Below, piece after piece: positions 54,665 through 64,000 of a stretch of 64,000 nt of DNA. The position numbers and the translations under genes are program-made. A model generated the notes under the pieces. That model did not search any database. It was given only the letters and a program-made list of their open reading frames with translations, and was not told the DNA's origin. Each line of letters opens with the position of its first letter. The stretch's first letter is position 1. The stretch lies in contig BSWB01000001.1 of assembly GCA_033239125.1 (NCBI GenBank), positions 8,568,501-8,632,500 on the forward strand, given 5' to 3'. The DNA is from Fagopyrum homotropicum. Lineage: Eukaryota; Streptophyta; Magnoliopsida; Caryophyllales; Polygonaceae.

Positions 54665-55744
54665 TGTAACACCCCAAATTTTACAACTTAGGGAGTTACT
54701 GGTTAGGACCGCACAGTGGGTCCCGACCTTAGTTTGACAACAACTTAACATGATCTTACAACAAGGCACAGATAAGGAAAACCAGAAATCATAAAATAGT
54801 TTTTAACAATGCATGAATGTGACCAGATCAACTACAGCCGGAAAACGTAATATAACAAAGTACGAAAGGAAACAATGTTCAACTGTAAAACCCACAAATG
54901 CAAAAACTGTAAAACGTCCGAAAGTACGACACCCCGGCTGACCACTACCATCTGGATCACTCGGCATCTGCTCTAACCTGTGTCAAGTCTAAACAACATA
55001 TCAACAGTTAGCTAACTATCCAAATATAAGCAAAAATGATAACAGCACAAGCACACGCAGAAACAAAAATAAACAAACATCATGCTGGCACTCAACCGTT
55101 TATTATCAATTATTTAAGTGATTCACATTATTCAATTTAAGTTGTGGCACGAGAATTATTATTAGTTCTCGCCTCCGTTCCTTATCCAACTGGTGTAGGT
55201 CTAGCTGACTTCCATTGGTAGCATCACTACAAACCATGTATGGACTAGTCCCGAAAGAAACCCCCAGCGCCCCGCGAGCTACTGAGCAGAATGCCACCGC
55301 CCGTTACTCTTAGGCCAAAATATAGGTCGGTAATTATATATCACAACCTATCTCTCTAACATGTCAATCACACACCACCATCATCATTTATACTCATATT
55401 TAGAAGTCAGCTAAGTAAGCCCAAAGGACTTACCTGAATCAAATCAAAATCCCGAAACAATCCTACTACTGGATTCCGCAAGAACAGCAAATCAACCACC
55501 TGATTATGCAAGGAAAACTTTGATCAAAACATATTCACCCCTTAGAAGCTCCTTAACTTCTAAGTTAAGGAGGTTATCTAAGAAAGAGCTAACTACCCTA
55601 TATTGGTAGAAGAGACGGTATTATCTCTAGGTCCGAAAAGCTTCAAGATACTAATAACGGTTAATCTCAACCAATCTCCAACTTAACTAGTGTTTACTAA
55701 ACTAGTTATTGCTTTATCCTTGCATACTAACCTGAGAGAGATCA

Positions 55745-55792
<48 letters not shown>

Positions 55793-57319
55793 CAAAGCAA
55801 CTAAAACCAACAGGTACCATCTATGCACAATTACAAGCCTCGTTAAAGCTAAAACCTCAAACAAGCTAATCATCTATTTGTAATTAGCATAATTTAACCA
55901 CTATCACAGGTCATCATGGCCTCACTATATTTAAACTTGTAAACAAATCTAATCTAACACATTTACCTTTTAACCTGCACGTTATCATCACCCAACTATT
56001 TGATTATCTAGCAAAACTCGGTCAAGTCACTGGTGCTAAAACCTTAAACGTACATAAAAATGCAGTAGCCAAGAGAACTCACCCACAAATACGTCCCAAC
56101 AGCCGATCGATGATACCCAACCCAGAAGAGGACACAACGACCTAATTCAATCGGAACGGTCGTCGAATAGAGTCCGATCAAGTCTGCGTAGTACAAGCCA
56201 AAAGGGAGATCGATAAGTATGCTCCGATCATACTCGCAGCGTGAAAAGAGTTGACGAAGAAGGGCAAGAGCACGCTTACTTTCGGCGATGATGCGAAGAT
56301 GGCAGGATGCGGCGGTTCTCTGGGTAACGAGAGGAGGAACTAGTTCTGCAGCTTGTGTCGAGTTCGACCCTAAAGATGGCAATCGACAGGTTGGGTTCAC
56401 TTGTAAGATTTTTGGGTGCAAGGACAGCCAGGGTTAGACTCACCTGGCGTTAGCGTTGACGATGATGTTCGACCAAGAAGGTTACCCCTCTAGATGGGCC
56501 TGCGTGTAAGAGACGGGTGGGATCTCTGATCCGTTGTATTCCGGCTACCAGCACTCTCCACTTGCTCGCTTACTCTCGATGGTTGGCGGTGTAAATCACT
56601 GGCTGGCTATCGGGTTCCCAACGTCAATGTCCAGGAGAGTGGGAGGGCGCCGATGATCGAGAGGAGAGGCTTGCGTCTAGGTTTACGAAATGAAGGGAGG
56701 TTGTGCTGTGGAAAGAAATCCCGTACATTAAGGTAGAGAAGTAACGGTTGGTTTAGAAAGGAAGGAAAAGATCTCTACTATTAAAATGTGCGTGAAACGA
56801 GCCTTAAAAGACACACATAGAGGCGGTTACCAAAAATCTGTGGCGTGCAGGCGTGGGTTAGTAGACAGCTCAGTAGCTTACTCATTAAGGTAAGGAATAG
56901 GCTGGTGGGGAGTTTAGAAGAAAGGTAAATGTGAAGACTTGTCATCCGGCCCAAAAGGCCTTGTAAATTCTAAAGGTTGTACTAATTAAATAATTAGGGA
57001 TAAGTATATTTTATGTGATTAAGAATCTCACATAAAATAATAAAAATCAAGTTGATTCGTGACACTAAAAATTACGGACTAGACGGATATGGGTTTTATT
57101 ATAGATTAAGCTCGGTTAATATTTCTATCATTTTATGCGGAAGTAGTTTGCATAAAATGATAAATTATTTAAAAGATTCTATCATTTTATGTGAAGGAAT
57201 CTACATAAAATGATAAATCTTATGATAGTATGTCTAACTAATTGGACGGATATGCCTAAACTGATTGAGATCGAGTTTATAACGGAAATATACGGAATAA
57301 AATTTTCGGATATTACAAT
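54665..57319 (-). repeat. Solo LTR of a Tekay-like element inside the LINE
   Basis: On the minus strand this 2655-bp segment starts TGTAATATCCGAAAATTT and ends GTCGGGACCCACTGTG...GGGGTGTTACA, clearly related to both ends of the Tekay LTR at 7053-9553. It is flanked by attac on both sides (54660-54664 and 57320-57324), so it is a solo LTR left by LTR recombination. It carries three hairpins of the TTTTATGTGA...TCACATAAAA type at 57005-57050, 57127-57162 and 57180-57214, and a TA microsatellite at about 55745-55789. Divergence from the complete element is large, so it is another family. Open frames within have no known domain. Confidence 0.92.
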
Positions 57320-57324
57320 TACCT

Positions 57325-58140
57325 TCAATTCTAGTTACCTAGGTGCTCGAAACACAAGCAGGGAAGTCCTCATTGTCTGCCCAAACATTATTAAATCTGA
57401 AAGAAGCATTAATCTTGACATCAAGCGGCTCAGTGAAGAGAAGAGCCAGGGAATGATCCGACACATCAGGGAGATCGAAGTGAGCTTGGGATTGAGGGAA
57501 GGAGGAATGCCAAGAGGGGTTGGTGATGATACTATCAAGTTTGCACCAAGTACGGGACCCAATTTGTTTATTATTCCATGTGTATTTACAGCCAAAGTAA
57601 GGGTGGTCCGTGATATTGTTAAGCTCCAAGCAAGAGGCAATCTCAGTAGAGGGTTGAGTGATGCTAGGGACGTTATTGGACGACTTTTCATCAGGGGTGA
57701 GGGTAACGTTGAAGTCCCCAAGCAAGGCCCAGGGATTAGAGGAGTTTAGGAGTCTAATGGTAGAGATGGCGGCCCAAAGATCGGGTCGATCTTCAGGAGC
57801 ATTATGGGCATAAATGAAGGTTAGTTCATTGGAGGTAGTTTGATCTGGATTGGAAAAAGGTTTAGAGATGTGGCAATGGATAAGTTGGTCGGATTTGATG
57901 AAAGTGGAGAGATGAAGTTTTGTGGGGTTCCACCAGATCCATATCCGACAGTTGTGGTCATATGAGGAATTAGAGACTTGGCTCCAAGAAGGGAAGAGGG
58001 ATTTAAAGAGACGTCTCTCTTTATTGAACTTAAGCCTTGTTTCAAGGATGGCCATGATTTCAATGTTGTGCTTTTTCACTAGATTTTGAACATCTTTTTG
58101 TTTGAAAGGATCGTTCAAGCTTGCATGTTCCATGAGCAGA
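57325..58140 (-). pseudogene. LINE ORF2, apurinic-type endonuclease part
   Basis: The frame 58133-57339 reads MEHASLNDPFKQKDV, then MAILETRLKF, then WALLGDFNVTLTPDE, and later DVSDHSLALLF. These are the endonuclease-exonuclease-phosphatase motifs of LINE ORF2 (N-terminal RGLNxP, ET, GDFN, SDH). A W-to-stop change (TAG) ends the frame after PACVSST. Across the solo LTR the same frame resumes with RIEGNAMYKL. The endonuclease nicks target DNA for reverse transcription. Confidence 0.85.
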
Positions 58141-58141
58141 T

Positions 58142-58721
58142 TCTAATATTCATTAGAAGAGGTTTTGGGTGCTTGGGCAGCGCTTGCTATCAAGGGAAGA
58201 GTAGGAAGGGACAAGGGATAGGTTTCTTGGTTAGAAGGTTGATTGGGAGGGTTATGTTTAGAGGTCAGGTTTAGGTTTGTGTCTTGGTTTATGGTAGAGG
58301 GGGAGGCAGCTGACCCAGGATGATCAAAGGGGTGGAGATATTTTAATGGTATTGGAGGCGTTTAAGGATGGTTCGATGGGGGGTGAAACCGGGCTAAGGA
58401 CTAGGGCTTCTTGGGGGAGAGGGATTGGGGGAAGAAGGTCAGATTGACCTGGGTTGGCTGCAAAAGGGATAGGGGGTTGATTCGGGGTGATCTTGAGGGA
58501 GTCATCAGGGGTTGGGAGCAAAGGAGCAAAATTTTGGCTTTGGTTAGGGATATGCCATGCCTTAGGGCGTAGGATTTTGGGTTGCTTGGCCTTCACGTCT
58601 TTCATGTCATTACCAAAAGACTTAGGATCAGAGCAGATGTGGCCGAACGATAGACATATAGGGCAGCGGGTGTTGGATTTTCGGTGTCCGGTTTTAGACC
58701 AAAGGGCCGTAGTCTCACTTA
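58142..58721 (-). pseudogene. LINE ORF1, C-terminal zinc-knuckle part
   Basis: The minus strand gives SETTALWSKTGHRKSNTRC followed by PICLSFGHICSDPKSF, a degenerate CCHC-type knuckle of ORF1, then a proline-rich linker leading to ORF2. It was once joined to the ORF1 body at 60095-61359 and is now separated by the LTR-like insertion. Confidence 0.65.
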
Positions 58722-60094
58722 TGTGAGTAGACGGTTCTCCCAATTGTCAAACAAATTAATATAATTATCTTGAACTAAAAACAAGTTATTAACTAAGGGT
58801 TTGTAATCTCCACAAAGGAGTAAACAAAACCCAACCAAGAGTTTGTAATCTCCACAAAGGAGTAGACAAAACCCAATCAAGAGTTTGTAGTCTCCAAAGA
58901 AGTAGACAAAACTCAACCAAGAGTTTATAATCTCCACAAAGGAGTAGACAAAACTCAATCAAGAGTTTGTAGTCTCCAAAGGAGTAGACAAAACTCAATC
59001 AAGAGTTTGTAATCTCCGAAAAGGAGTAGACAAAACTCTAATAGAAGTTAAGTTCAATTGCACGTCTTATAAACCGGTTGTTATATGTTAAAACCATTGA
59101 TTTGGATAATGTAATGAGTCATTCATAAATGAATTTTCCTTCTAAGTGTATTCTCCCCTACACCGGGAATATCCAAATATCTTTCTGGGATAAAACGTTA
59201 CACGTTACAAAGACTAAGTAAGAGACTTACTTGTCTTACTTTGTAGAAAGGGTATTCCTAGGTTTTGTCAATACAAAACCAAACTAAGATGGATGCATAT
59301 CCTTTGTCAATACAAAGGAACTATACCGGTCTTTCGAGTTTTACAAACAAGCTTATAAGAAGGTCTATCCAATGTCAATACAATGGAACTAAAAGCTTTA
59401 TTATTGCAAAACCGAATGTGGAATCAAGTGCAAATGGCTCTCCCTTTTATAGGCATAGGGGGGCACGGTTTTAGGGAGTTAAAAGAGGTTAAAAGCGGTT
59501 AAAATCGGTTATGGAAGTTACTTGGAAGTTACTTGGAAGATGGGCCTTGAAGCCCTAGAAAGCCCAAGGCCTGAGGCCCACATAGGGAGCCCAAAACCGC
59601 TCCCCGGAGCTAGCTTAGATCTAGCTTATTTTTCTTGGTCCAAACACTTCCAATGAGCTTCATTCATTTTAATATAGCTAGGGTAAGCACCAAGATCCTC
59701 AAATACTCAACATCTTAGCTCAAGCTAGTGTAGCTCCTTAAGAAGCTCACGAGCTGCTTCATTGACATACACTAAGCATTTGAGCTTGGATTGCTCCCAA
59801 TTTTTAACCACATATTCTTTATCCAATATAAGGCCTAAGAACCAAAGGTGTGACGATAAAATGTGTCTAAAAAGCCCCAAACGTCGGCCTTCTAAAATCT
59901 AGCACAAGTTGACCTTGTCGTGAATCACCTTGCTTTGATTCGACTCCCCTTATAATACTAGTTGTTCTTAGTGCCGGTCACATGGCTTCCCTCCCGCAAC
60001 CCGGCCATAGTGACACACATGTGAACAACTCATTGCACCTTGTCTCAAGACAAGCTCAACGGTTACAATGAAGGCTTAGCCCAAATCTCCAACA
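58722..60094 (-). repeat. LTR-like insertion in LINE ORF1, candidate solo LTR
   Basis: On the minus strand the 1373-bp segment begins TGTTGGAGATTTGGGC and ends GTCTACTCACA, like an LTR with TG...CA ends. It interrupts the LINE between the ORF1 body and its zinc knuckle. I cannot find matching 5-bp flanks (the flanks read gcggg and actta on the plus strand), so part of the target may be lost. A minisatellite occupies its left end on the plus strand. No protein domain is visible. Confidence 0.55.
58796..59038. repeat. Minisatellite, about six units of 38-42 bp
   Basis: Units contain GTTTGTAATCTCCACAAAGG or GTTTGTAGTCTCCAAAGG followed by AGTAGACAAAACYCAAYCAAGA. They lie within the LTR-like insertion. 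The open frames over them are repetitive artefacts. Confidence 0.85.
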
Positions 60095-61359
60095 GCGGGA
60101 AGACAAGCAATCGTAGGTCACTTTTTGAACGAAGGTGGCACCGTCTGGTCCGGTCAGGGTGACCTCACAAAGGAAGGGACGGAAGTTTGGATATCGACCA
60201 AAGTACGAGCAAATCCAACCCTATCTTGGTTAGCCGAGCAAGAGCCGGTGAGGATGGGGGTTCCAAGAGCTAACCCAATTTAAGCAAGCATATGCTTGGA
60301 CCAAAACCTGTAGTCGAGGTCATGGAGGGTGGCCCAGATGGGCAGGGAGTTGAGGCAGGAGTAGTCCAAAGATAGGTCTTTAGTCCAACGCTTTAAGAGG
60401 AAGGTAGTGGAGCCATTGGTGACCCATGGGCTGCCTAGAAGGATGGTGTTAAGGTCGTCCTCGTTTGCAAAATGAAATAAGAAAATGCCCTTCTCATTTC
60501 GTAGGACCTTAGGCTTAGAAATGGAATTCCATTTTTCATTCACAAACTTACTCATACGTTGGAAGGATATGGGACTTCCAAGCGGAAAGCCAACGAGGGA
60601 GAGACACCATTTGTGAGTAGTTTCGGCAACATCTTCCTCAATGAACGGGATGTTTCCAGAATCAAGCCCAGGGGTGTAGGAGAGAGGGACGTGATTCCAA
60701 CAGGCGTTACTCGAGACAATCTCTTTGTATGATATTGAGGTGGCGGCTAAAGGTTCTTTTTGGTTAGTGCAAGCGTGTGCTTGGGAAAGTGAAGGTGTCA
60801 AGAGGGAATTAATGTTGTTGGTAACTGGGACCACAAGGGGAGATGAAAAGATCTCGCCAAGAGTGGTGGAGGCAGGCAGGGTAGACGAAGGGATGGGCAA
60901 GTTGGAATCCTTCGTAGCTTGGGGGGCCAGGACCACGACCTGGGTAGAGATAGAGGCCGGATCAGAAACACCTGATACCATGGATGTGTTTGGGCAGGGT
61001 GTGATGGAAGCATGTAGCGCAAGAGGAGGGGTTTCATCAGACTTTGGAGGAGAGCCCATATGCACGGCTTCATCAACCGGGTTGATAGGAGGGGGTGTGG
61101 GGGGTAGCATCATAGTGGGCTGGGATAAAGGTGGGAAGAGGGTTTTGGATGTTAGGGTAGGCGGCGTTGGGGGCTTGGTAGTCAGCCGTCTATTGTTGGA
61201 TTGAATCAGGTCATCGGGTATGGGCTCGAAAGGGCTATCCAGGGAGGGAGGGGTTGGTGTCTGGGGGAGGCTTTGTGAGGGACAGTGGGAGGGAGTGGAC
61301 GGACGATGCATCTCTGAAAGCTTGATGGTGAGTCGACGGGGCCTTCGCGAGCCGGCCAT
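60095..61359 (-). pseudogene. LINE ORF1, DUF4283-type gag-like protein
   Basis: The frame opens MAGSRRPRRLTIKLSEMHRP, then a long Pro/Ser/Thr-rich linker (about residues 20-215). A folded part follows (about 245-355) with WCLSLVGFPLGSPISFQRM, FLFHFANEDDLNTIL, SPWVTNGSTTFLLKRW and LPIWATLHDLDYRFW. This is the DUF4283 pattern of plant LINE ORF1 proteins. A stop occurs at 60280, and the next 190 bases carry frame changes (LTGPDGATF region) up to the LTR-like insertion. It probably bound LINE RNA. Confidence 0.75.
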
Positions 61360-61525
61360 GGGCGGCCGGGGCGGCGGTAAGAAGGGGGAGGGGGGCGTGG
61401 CCGGACGGCCACACTGGGGTTGGATGGTCTAGGAAGAGAGAGAAGAGAGCGTGTTGTAGTTTTACTTTCTAAAGTTTATTGGCAGTCCTATTATCTCTAT
61501 CTTGATATCTCTCTTTGTTTCATTA

Positions 61526-61770
61526 ATGGAGAAGAAGGTGGCGATTGTAAACAACGGAGTATGCGGCCTTTTAGCCTACCCAGTCGTCTTCGAGTCACAG
61601 AGCCAACTCGGTGACATCAAGACTAACACCTTGAAGCCACCAGGCTTCAAACTCCCAGACTCTTCTTCCGATTCGACGGCGCTTCGGAGCAACAAATGGC
61701 GGCTTGGAGCCTCTGGAATTCCACCTGTGAGGGTTTGGTAGCAACGGAAAATCTATTCAAATCTCAACAA
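61526..61770 (+). pseudogene. Truncated FMO pseudogene (exon 1 only)
   Basis: It begins MEKKVAIVNNGVCGLLA and continues VVFESQSQLGD, closely matching exon 1 of the complete FMO gene at 46685. Compared with that gene it lacks about 25 bp after GLLA and about 143 bp between the PRVFF and RFDGA regions. The key GGG of the FAD fold is changed to NNG. It ends at the same exon boundary (CTCAACAA|GT). No later exons are found in the window. It is a broken tandem copy on the same strand, separated from the complete gene by the LINE. Confidence 0.85.
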
Positions 61771-62849
61771 GTACTCTGAAGCCCACGTTCTTTTCAATAT
61801 ATATAGTAAAACACCAATTGTTTCTGGCTCTTCAATTGTTTTATCTAAATTAGTTATAAACGCGACTTCGAAATAAATGAAAGATAGAATTTAATCGCTA
61901 ATAAAAATAAGAAAGGTCACAATCTCAATTTATATATATATATATAAACAATAAATTAAACAATTTTAGGGATCGTTCAATCCTTAGATCAAGATAAAAT
62001 TTAGCTAGACATGATCAAATATAAAACAAAGACAATATATAAAATCAAGAAAGATATAAATTTTGTTATAGTAGGGGGAACCTTCAAAGCAAAGCTAGCA
62101 ACTACTTGACGGCTAGGGTTGTGGTCTAATAGTGGATGTGGTGGATTATTGATCGATATCTAATGATAAGGTTGATACGTGAATATGTAGGGGGAAAATC
62201 TCGACTTGTAGGGTTACAAAATATAACCCTTCCAAGGTTACAATCGGAATTTTGATTTCCTTCTCAGCGGCATGTGAAATGACCACCAAACGACATCCCT
62301 ACGGCCATAGGCTGACCATAGAGAGGCCGTTTTGCCTAGTGGTAGATAGCGTTTTGGGATGGTCTTTGAGGTTGGGCATTGACAAAATATTCTATAGTGA
62401 AGACGTATGAGCGAAACGGCTACCCTACGACTTCCTTGACCGTTTTGCTTGGCTGTTTCGCTCATCTATAGCTTCAAATCGTAGATCTTCACTTTAAGCC
62501 ACCTTCAGGGGATTTCGTGTTGCAGTTCCTCAGTAATGTAAAGCCTTCATTTCAACTTTGTCTTCCGGGAGCATGCAATTCTAGCACAATTAATGTTATA
62601 AATGGCTAAAATACATAAAAACCAAGATAAATACTAAAATACAGAAAGTGAACACTTTCCATACAAATAGAGTTGTATAAGAAAGTATAGGGTATAAAAT
62701 GCATATAAAATACATGAATTTAAGGTCTAAAAAGTGTTACATTTGACGCTCATCACTCCATATGCTAGAATCAATGGTACTCCTTATTCTACACTCATGG
62801 TGTAGGTTGTCGATGTTTTCTTTGATCAGAGGATCACATAAAGATATGT
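61771..62849. other. Non-coding region right of the FMO pseudogene
   Basis: AT-rich DNA with a TA microsatellite at 61928-61946 and an inverted repeat at 62408-62464 (arms TGAGCGAAACGGC and GCTGTTTCGCTCA). It may be a decayed LTR, but I see no clear ends. Confidence 0.4.
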
Positions 62850-63340
62850 TGTCTTCATAAGCTCGCATGTGTATCTTTAGGCTATCCACAAGGTCAAAAA
62901 GACTACAAGTTATATGATTTAGAATATAAGAAGTCATTATTAACAAATATATCATTTTTCAAGAGAGTGTTTTCATGACAAAACAATTGCTTCTATTGAT
63001 TATCCCCTTCACCATTTGCCTCTCATTCATTATCTTTGGTCAATCCTGTATTTTTCACTTGCAAATTGTGACTCAAATCCCATTGATGTACCAACTTTTA
63101 CATCTCTTGCTCATTCTTCAGCCTTCTACATAGTTGATTCTTATTTATTCTTCTAATCATATTGAGACTGATATTGCCTCATTCATCTATTCCTCAGTGC
63201 CATGAAAATATTTTACCATTACTAATTTCATCATCGCATGCTCTAAGAATATCTTTTAGACAAATTTGTCAACTTGAGCATCTACAAGACCTTATTCACC
63301 CATCTCTTCATTCTTTCTCATCTTTATCTCACACCTTTAT
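62850..63340 (+). pseudogene. Copia pol relic
   Basis: On the plus strand about 62863-62990 reads LGYPQGQKDYKLYDLEYKKS then ISFFKRVFS, which is the conserved segment after the Copia integrase (GYPxGxKGYKLYDL). Further on, about 63235-63320, traces of the integrase-RT linker (SFRQICQLEHLQDLIHPS) may be seen. Stops and frameshifts are frequent. Confidence 0.6.
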
Positions 63341-64000
63341 GGTTACTCATGATGATAACACTTGCGACGACAATTTACTACCGACGCAAATAAAAAAAAA
63401 GCTAGCTAATTAACAGGCTAGGGTTGTTCGCATTTCTCAATTCCTCCGTCTTTCACTCTCGTTGTGAGAGGAGAGGAGAACCCAAATAAAAAAAATTCTC
63501 CTACCATCATCTTTTTACTGCGGGTATATTTAGTAAAATTAAAAATCAGATGCGTTGTTGTGGTTCTAAACGAGTGTTTGCGGTTTATAAAAAATTCTGT
63601 ACACGTGTTTAGTTAAAGAGTTCAGAATTAGTTTTGATTTTTATTGATGACCAAAATACCTCATTGTTTATTTTTTATCTTGCCAGTCTCACCACTATCC
63701 CTCTGTAATGGAGGTAGTGGTGGAACCAGAAAGTTTTCGTTGGGGGCACAAATTTTTTTTTTTATAAGATATGTCGCATATTAAGTTTGAAATTAAACAA
63801 TAAAATCTATAAATTGAATAAATAAAAATAGTTTAAGTTTTGTACTATAAACTAGAGCTTTTAATTTATTTATTTTTTACTTAGATTAAATTTAAAATTA
63901 TTTTATATATTTAGTTTGTTTTATAAATATATTTTCAAATAATTGAGATAGTGGTTGATGAATTATTATATTAAAAATTAATATTAATTTTATTGTATTA
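63341..64000. other. AT-rich non-coding right end
   Basis: No gene is seen. The stretch at 63706-63755 (GGTGGAACCAGAAAG, then a G-run and GCACAAATTT) resembles a phrase common in plant repeats, but I cannot assign it. Confidence 0.4.

Larger units (their letters stand above)
52068..61430 (-). mobile_element. L1-type LINE, degenerate, with two LTR insertions
   Basis: On the minus strand the element runs from a gag-like ORF1 (start 61359) through endonuclease and RT to a C-terminal zinc-knuckle region. It ends in a poly-A tail (T run at 52068-52079). Without the two insertions (54665-57319 and 58722-60094) it is about 5.3 kb, a normal LINE length. Many frameshifts and stops make it inactive. 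The 5' end is approximate. It sits between the FMO gene and its truncated copy. Near the tail a 25-bp segment is repeated on both sides of the poly-A. Confidence 0.85.

Noticed and set aside
57210..57749. Plus-strand 179-aa open frame
   Set aside because: It crosses the solo LTR boundary and is antisense to the LINE endonuclease.
58797..59038. CRISPR-like array
   Set aside because: The units are a continuous minisatellite without unique spacers, in a plant LTR-like insertion.

Overview
The window is nuclear DNA of a flowering plant, most likely a eudicot. It has spliceosomal genes with GT-AG introns, AT-rich intergenic DNA, and plant-specific transposon lineages (Tekay and Athila Gypsy elements, Copia, a PIF/Harbinger element with separate MYB/SANT and transposase genes, L1-type LINEs, Helitrons). 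I cannot name the species. Only two ordinary host genes are visible: the 5' part of a kelch-repeat gene on the minus strand at the left edge (about 0.4-2.9 kb), and a complete five-exon flavin-containing monooxygenase gene (FMO1-like, 519 aa) on the plus strand at 46.7-51.9 kb. A truncated pseudogene copy of the FMO first exon lies at 61.5 kb.

From about 3.85 to 31.7 kb there is a three-level nest. The outermost layer is a non-autonomous Helitron of about 4.3 kb. It carries decayed fragments of at least three unrelated host genes: an OB-fold protein like At4g28440, a D-type cyclin, and a PQT3/RBBP6-like E3 ligase. A Tekay-type chromovirus (7053-30605, TSD gatgt) is inserted in the Helitron. 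An Athila element (12393-25509, TSD gtggt) is inserted in reverse orientation in the Tekay reverse transcriptase. The Athila LTRs (1710 bp each) look identical and its 1950-aa gag-pol and 524-aa extra ORF are open. The Tekay LTRs differ by about five substitutions and a TA-repeat length change, but its reading frames are broken.

From 31.7 to 45.1 kb the DNA is a patchwork. It holds degenerate Helitron-like copies, a Tourist MITE, an apparently complete 4.4-kb PIF/Harbinger element (TSD TTA), a fragment of a purine-biosynthesis (GAR synthetase) exon, and a Copia element (TSD aaaac) inserted in the RNase H end of an old LINE relic. From 52.1 to 61.4 kb a degenerate minus-strand LINE separates the FMO gene from its pseudogene. 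That LINE is interrupted by a Tekay-like solo LTR (54665-57319, TSD attac) and by a second LTR-like insertion (58722-60094). The right end holds a Copia relic and AT-rich DNA.

The host genes do not form a pathway together. The story is layered transposition beside a defence-related FMO locus. I saw no RNA genes and no CRISPR array. Identifications come from reading motifs by eye, and exon boundaries were placed by hand on GT/AG sites.
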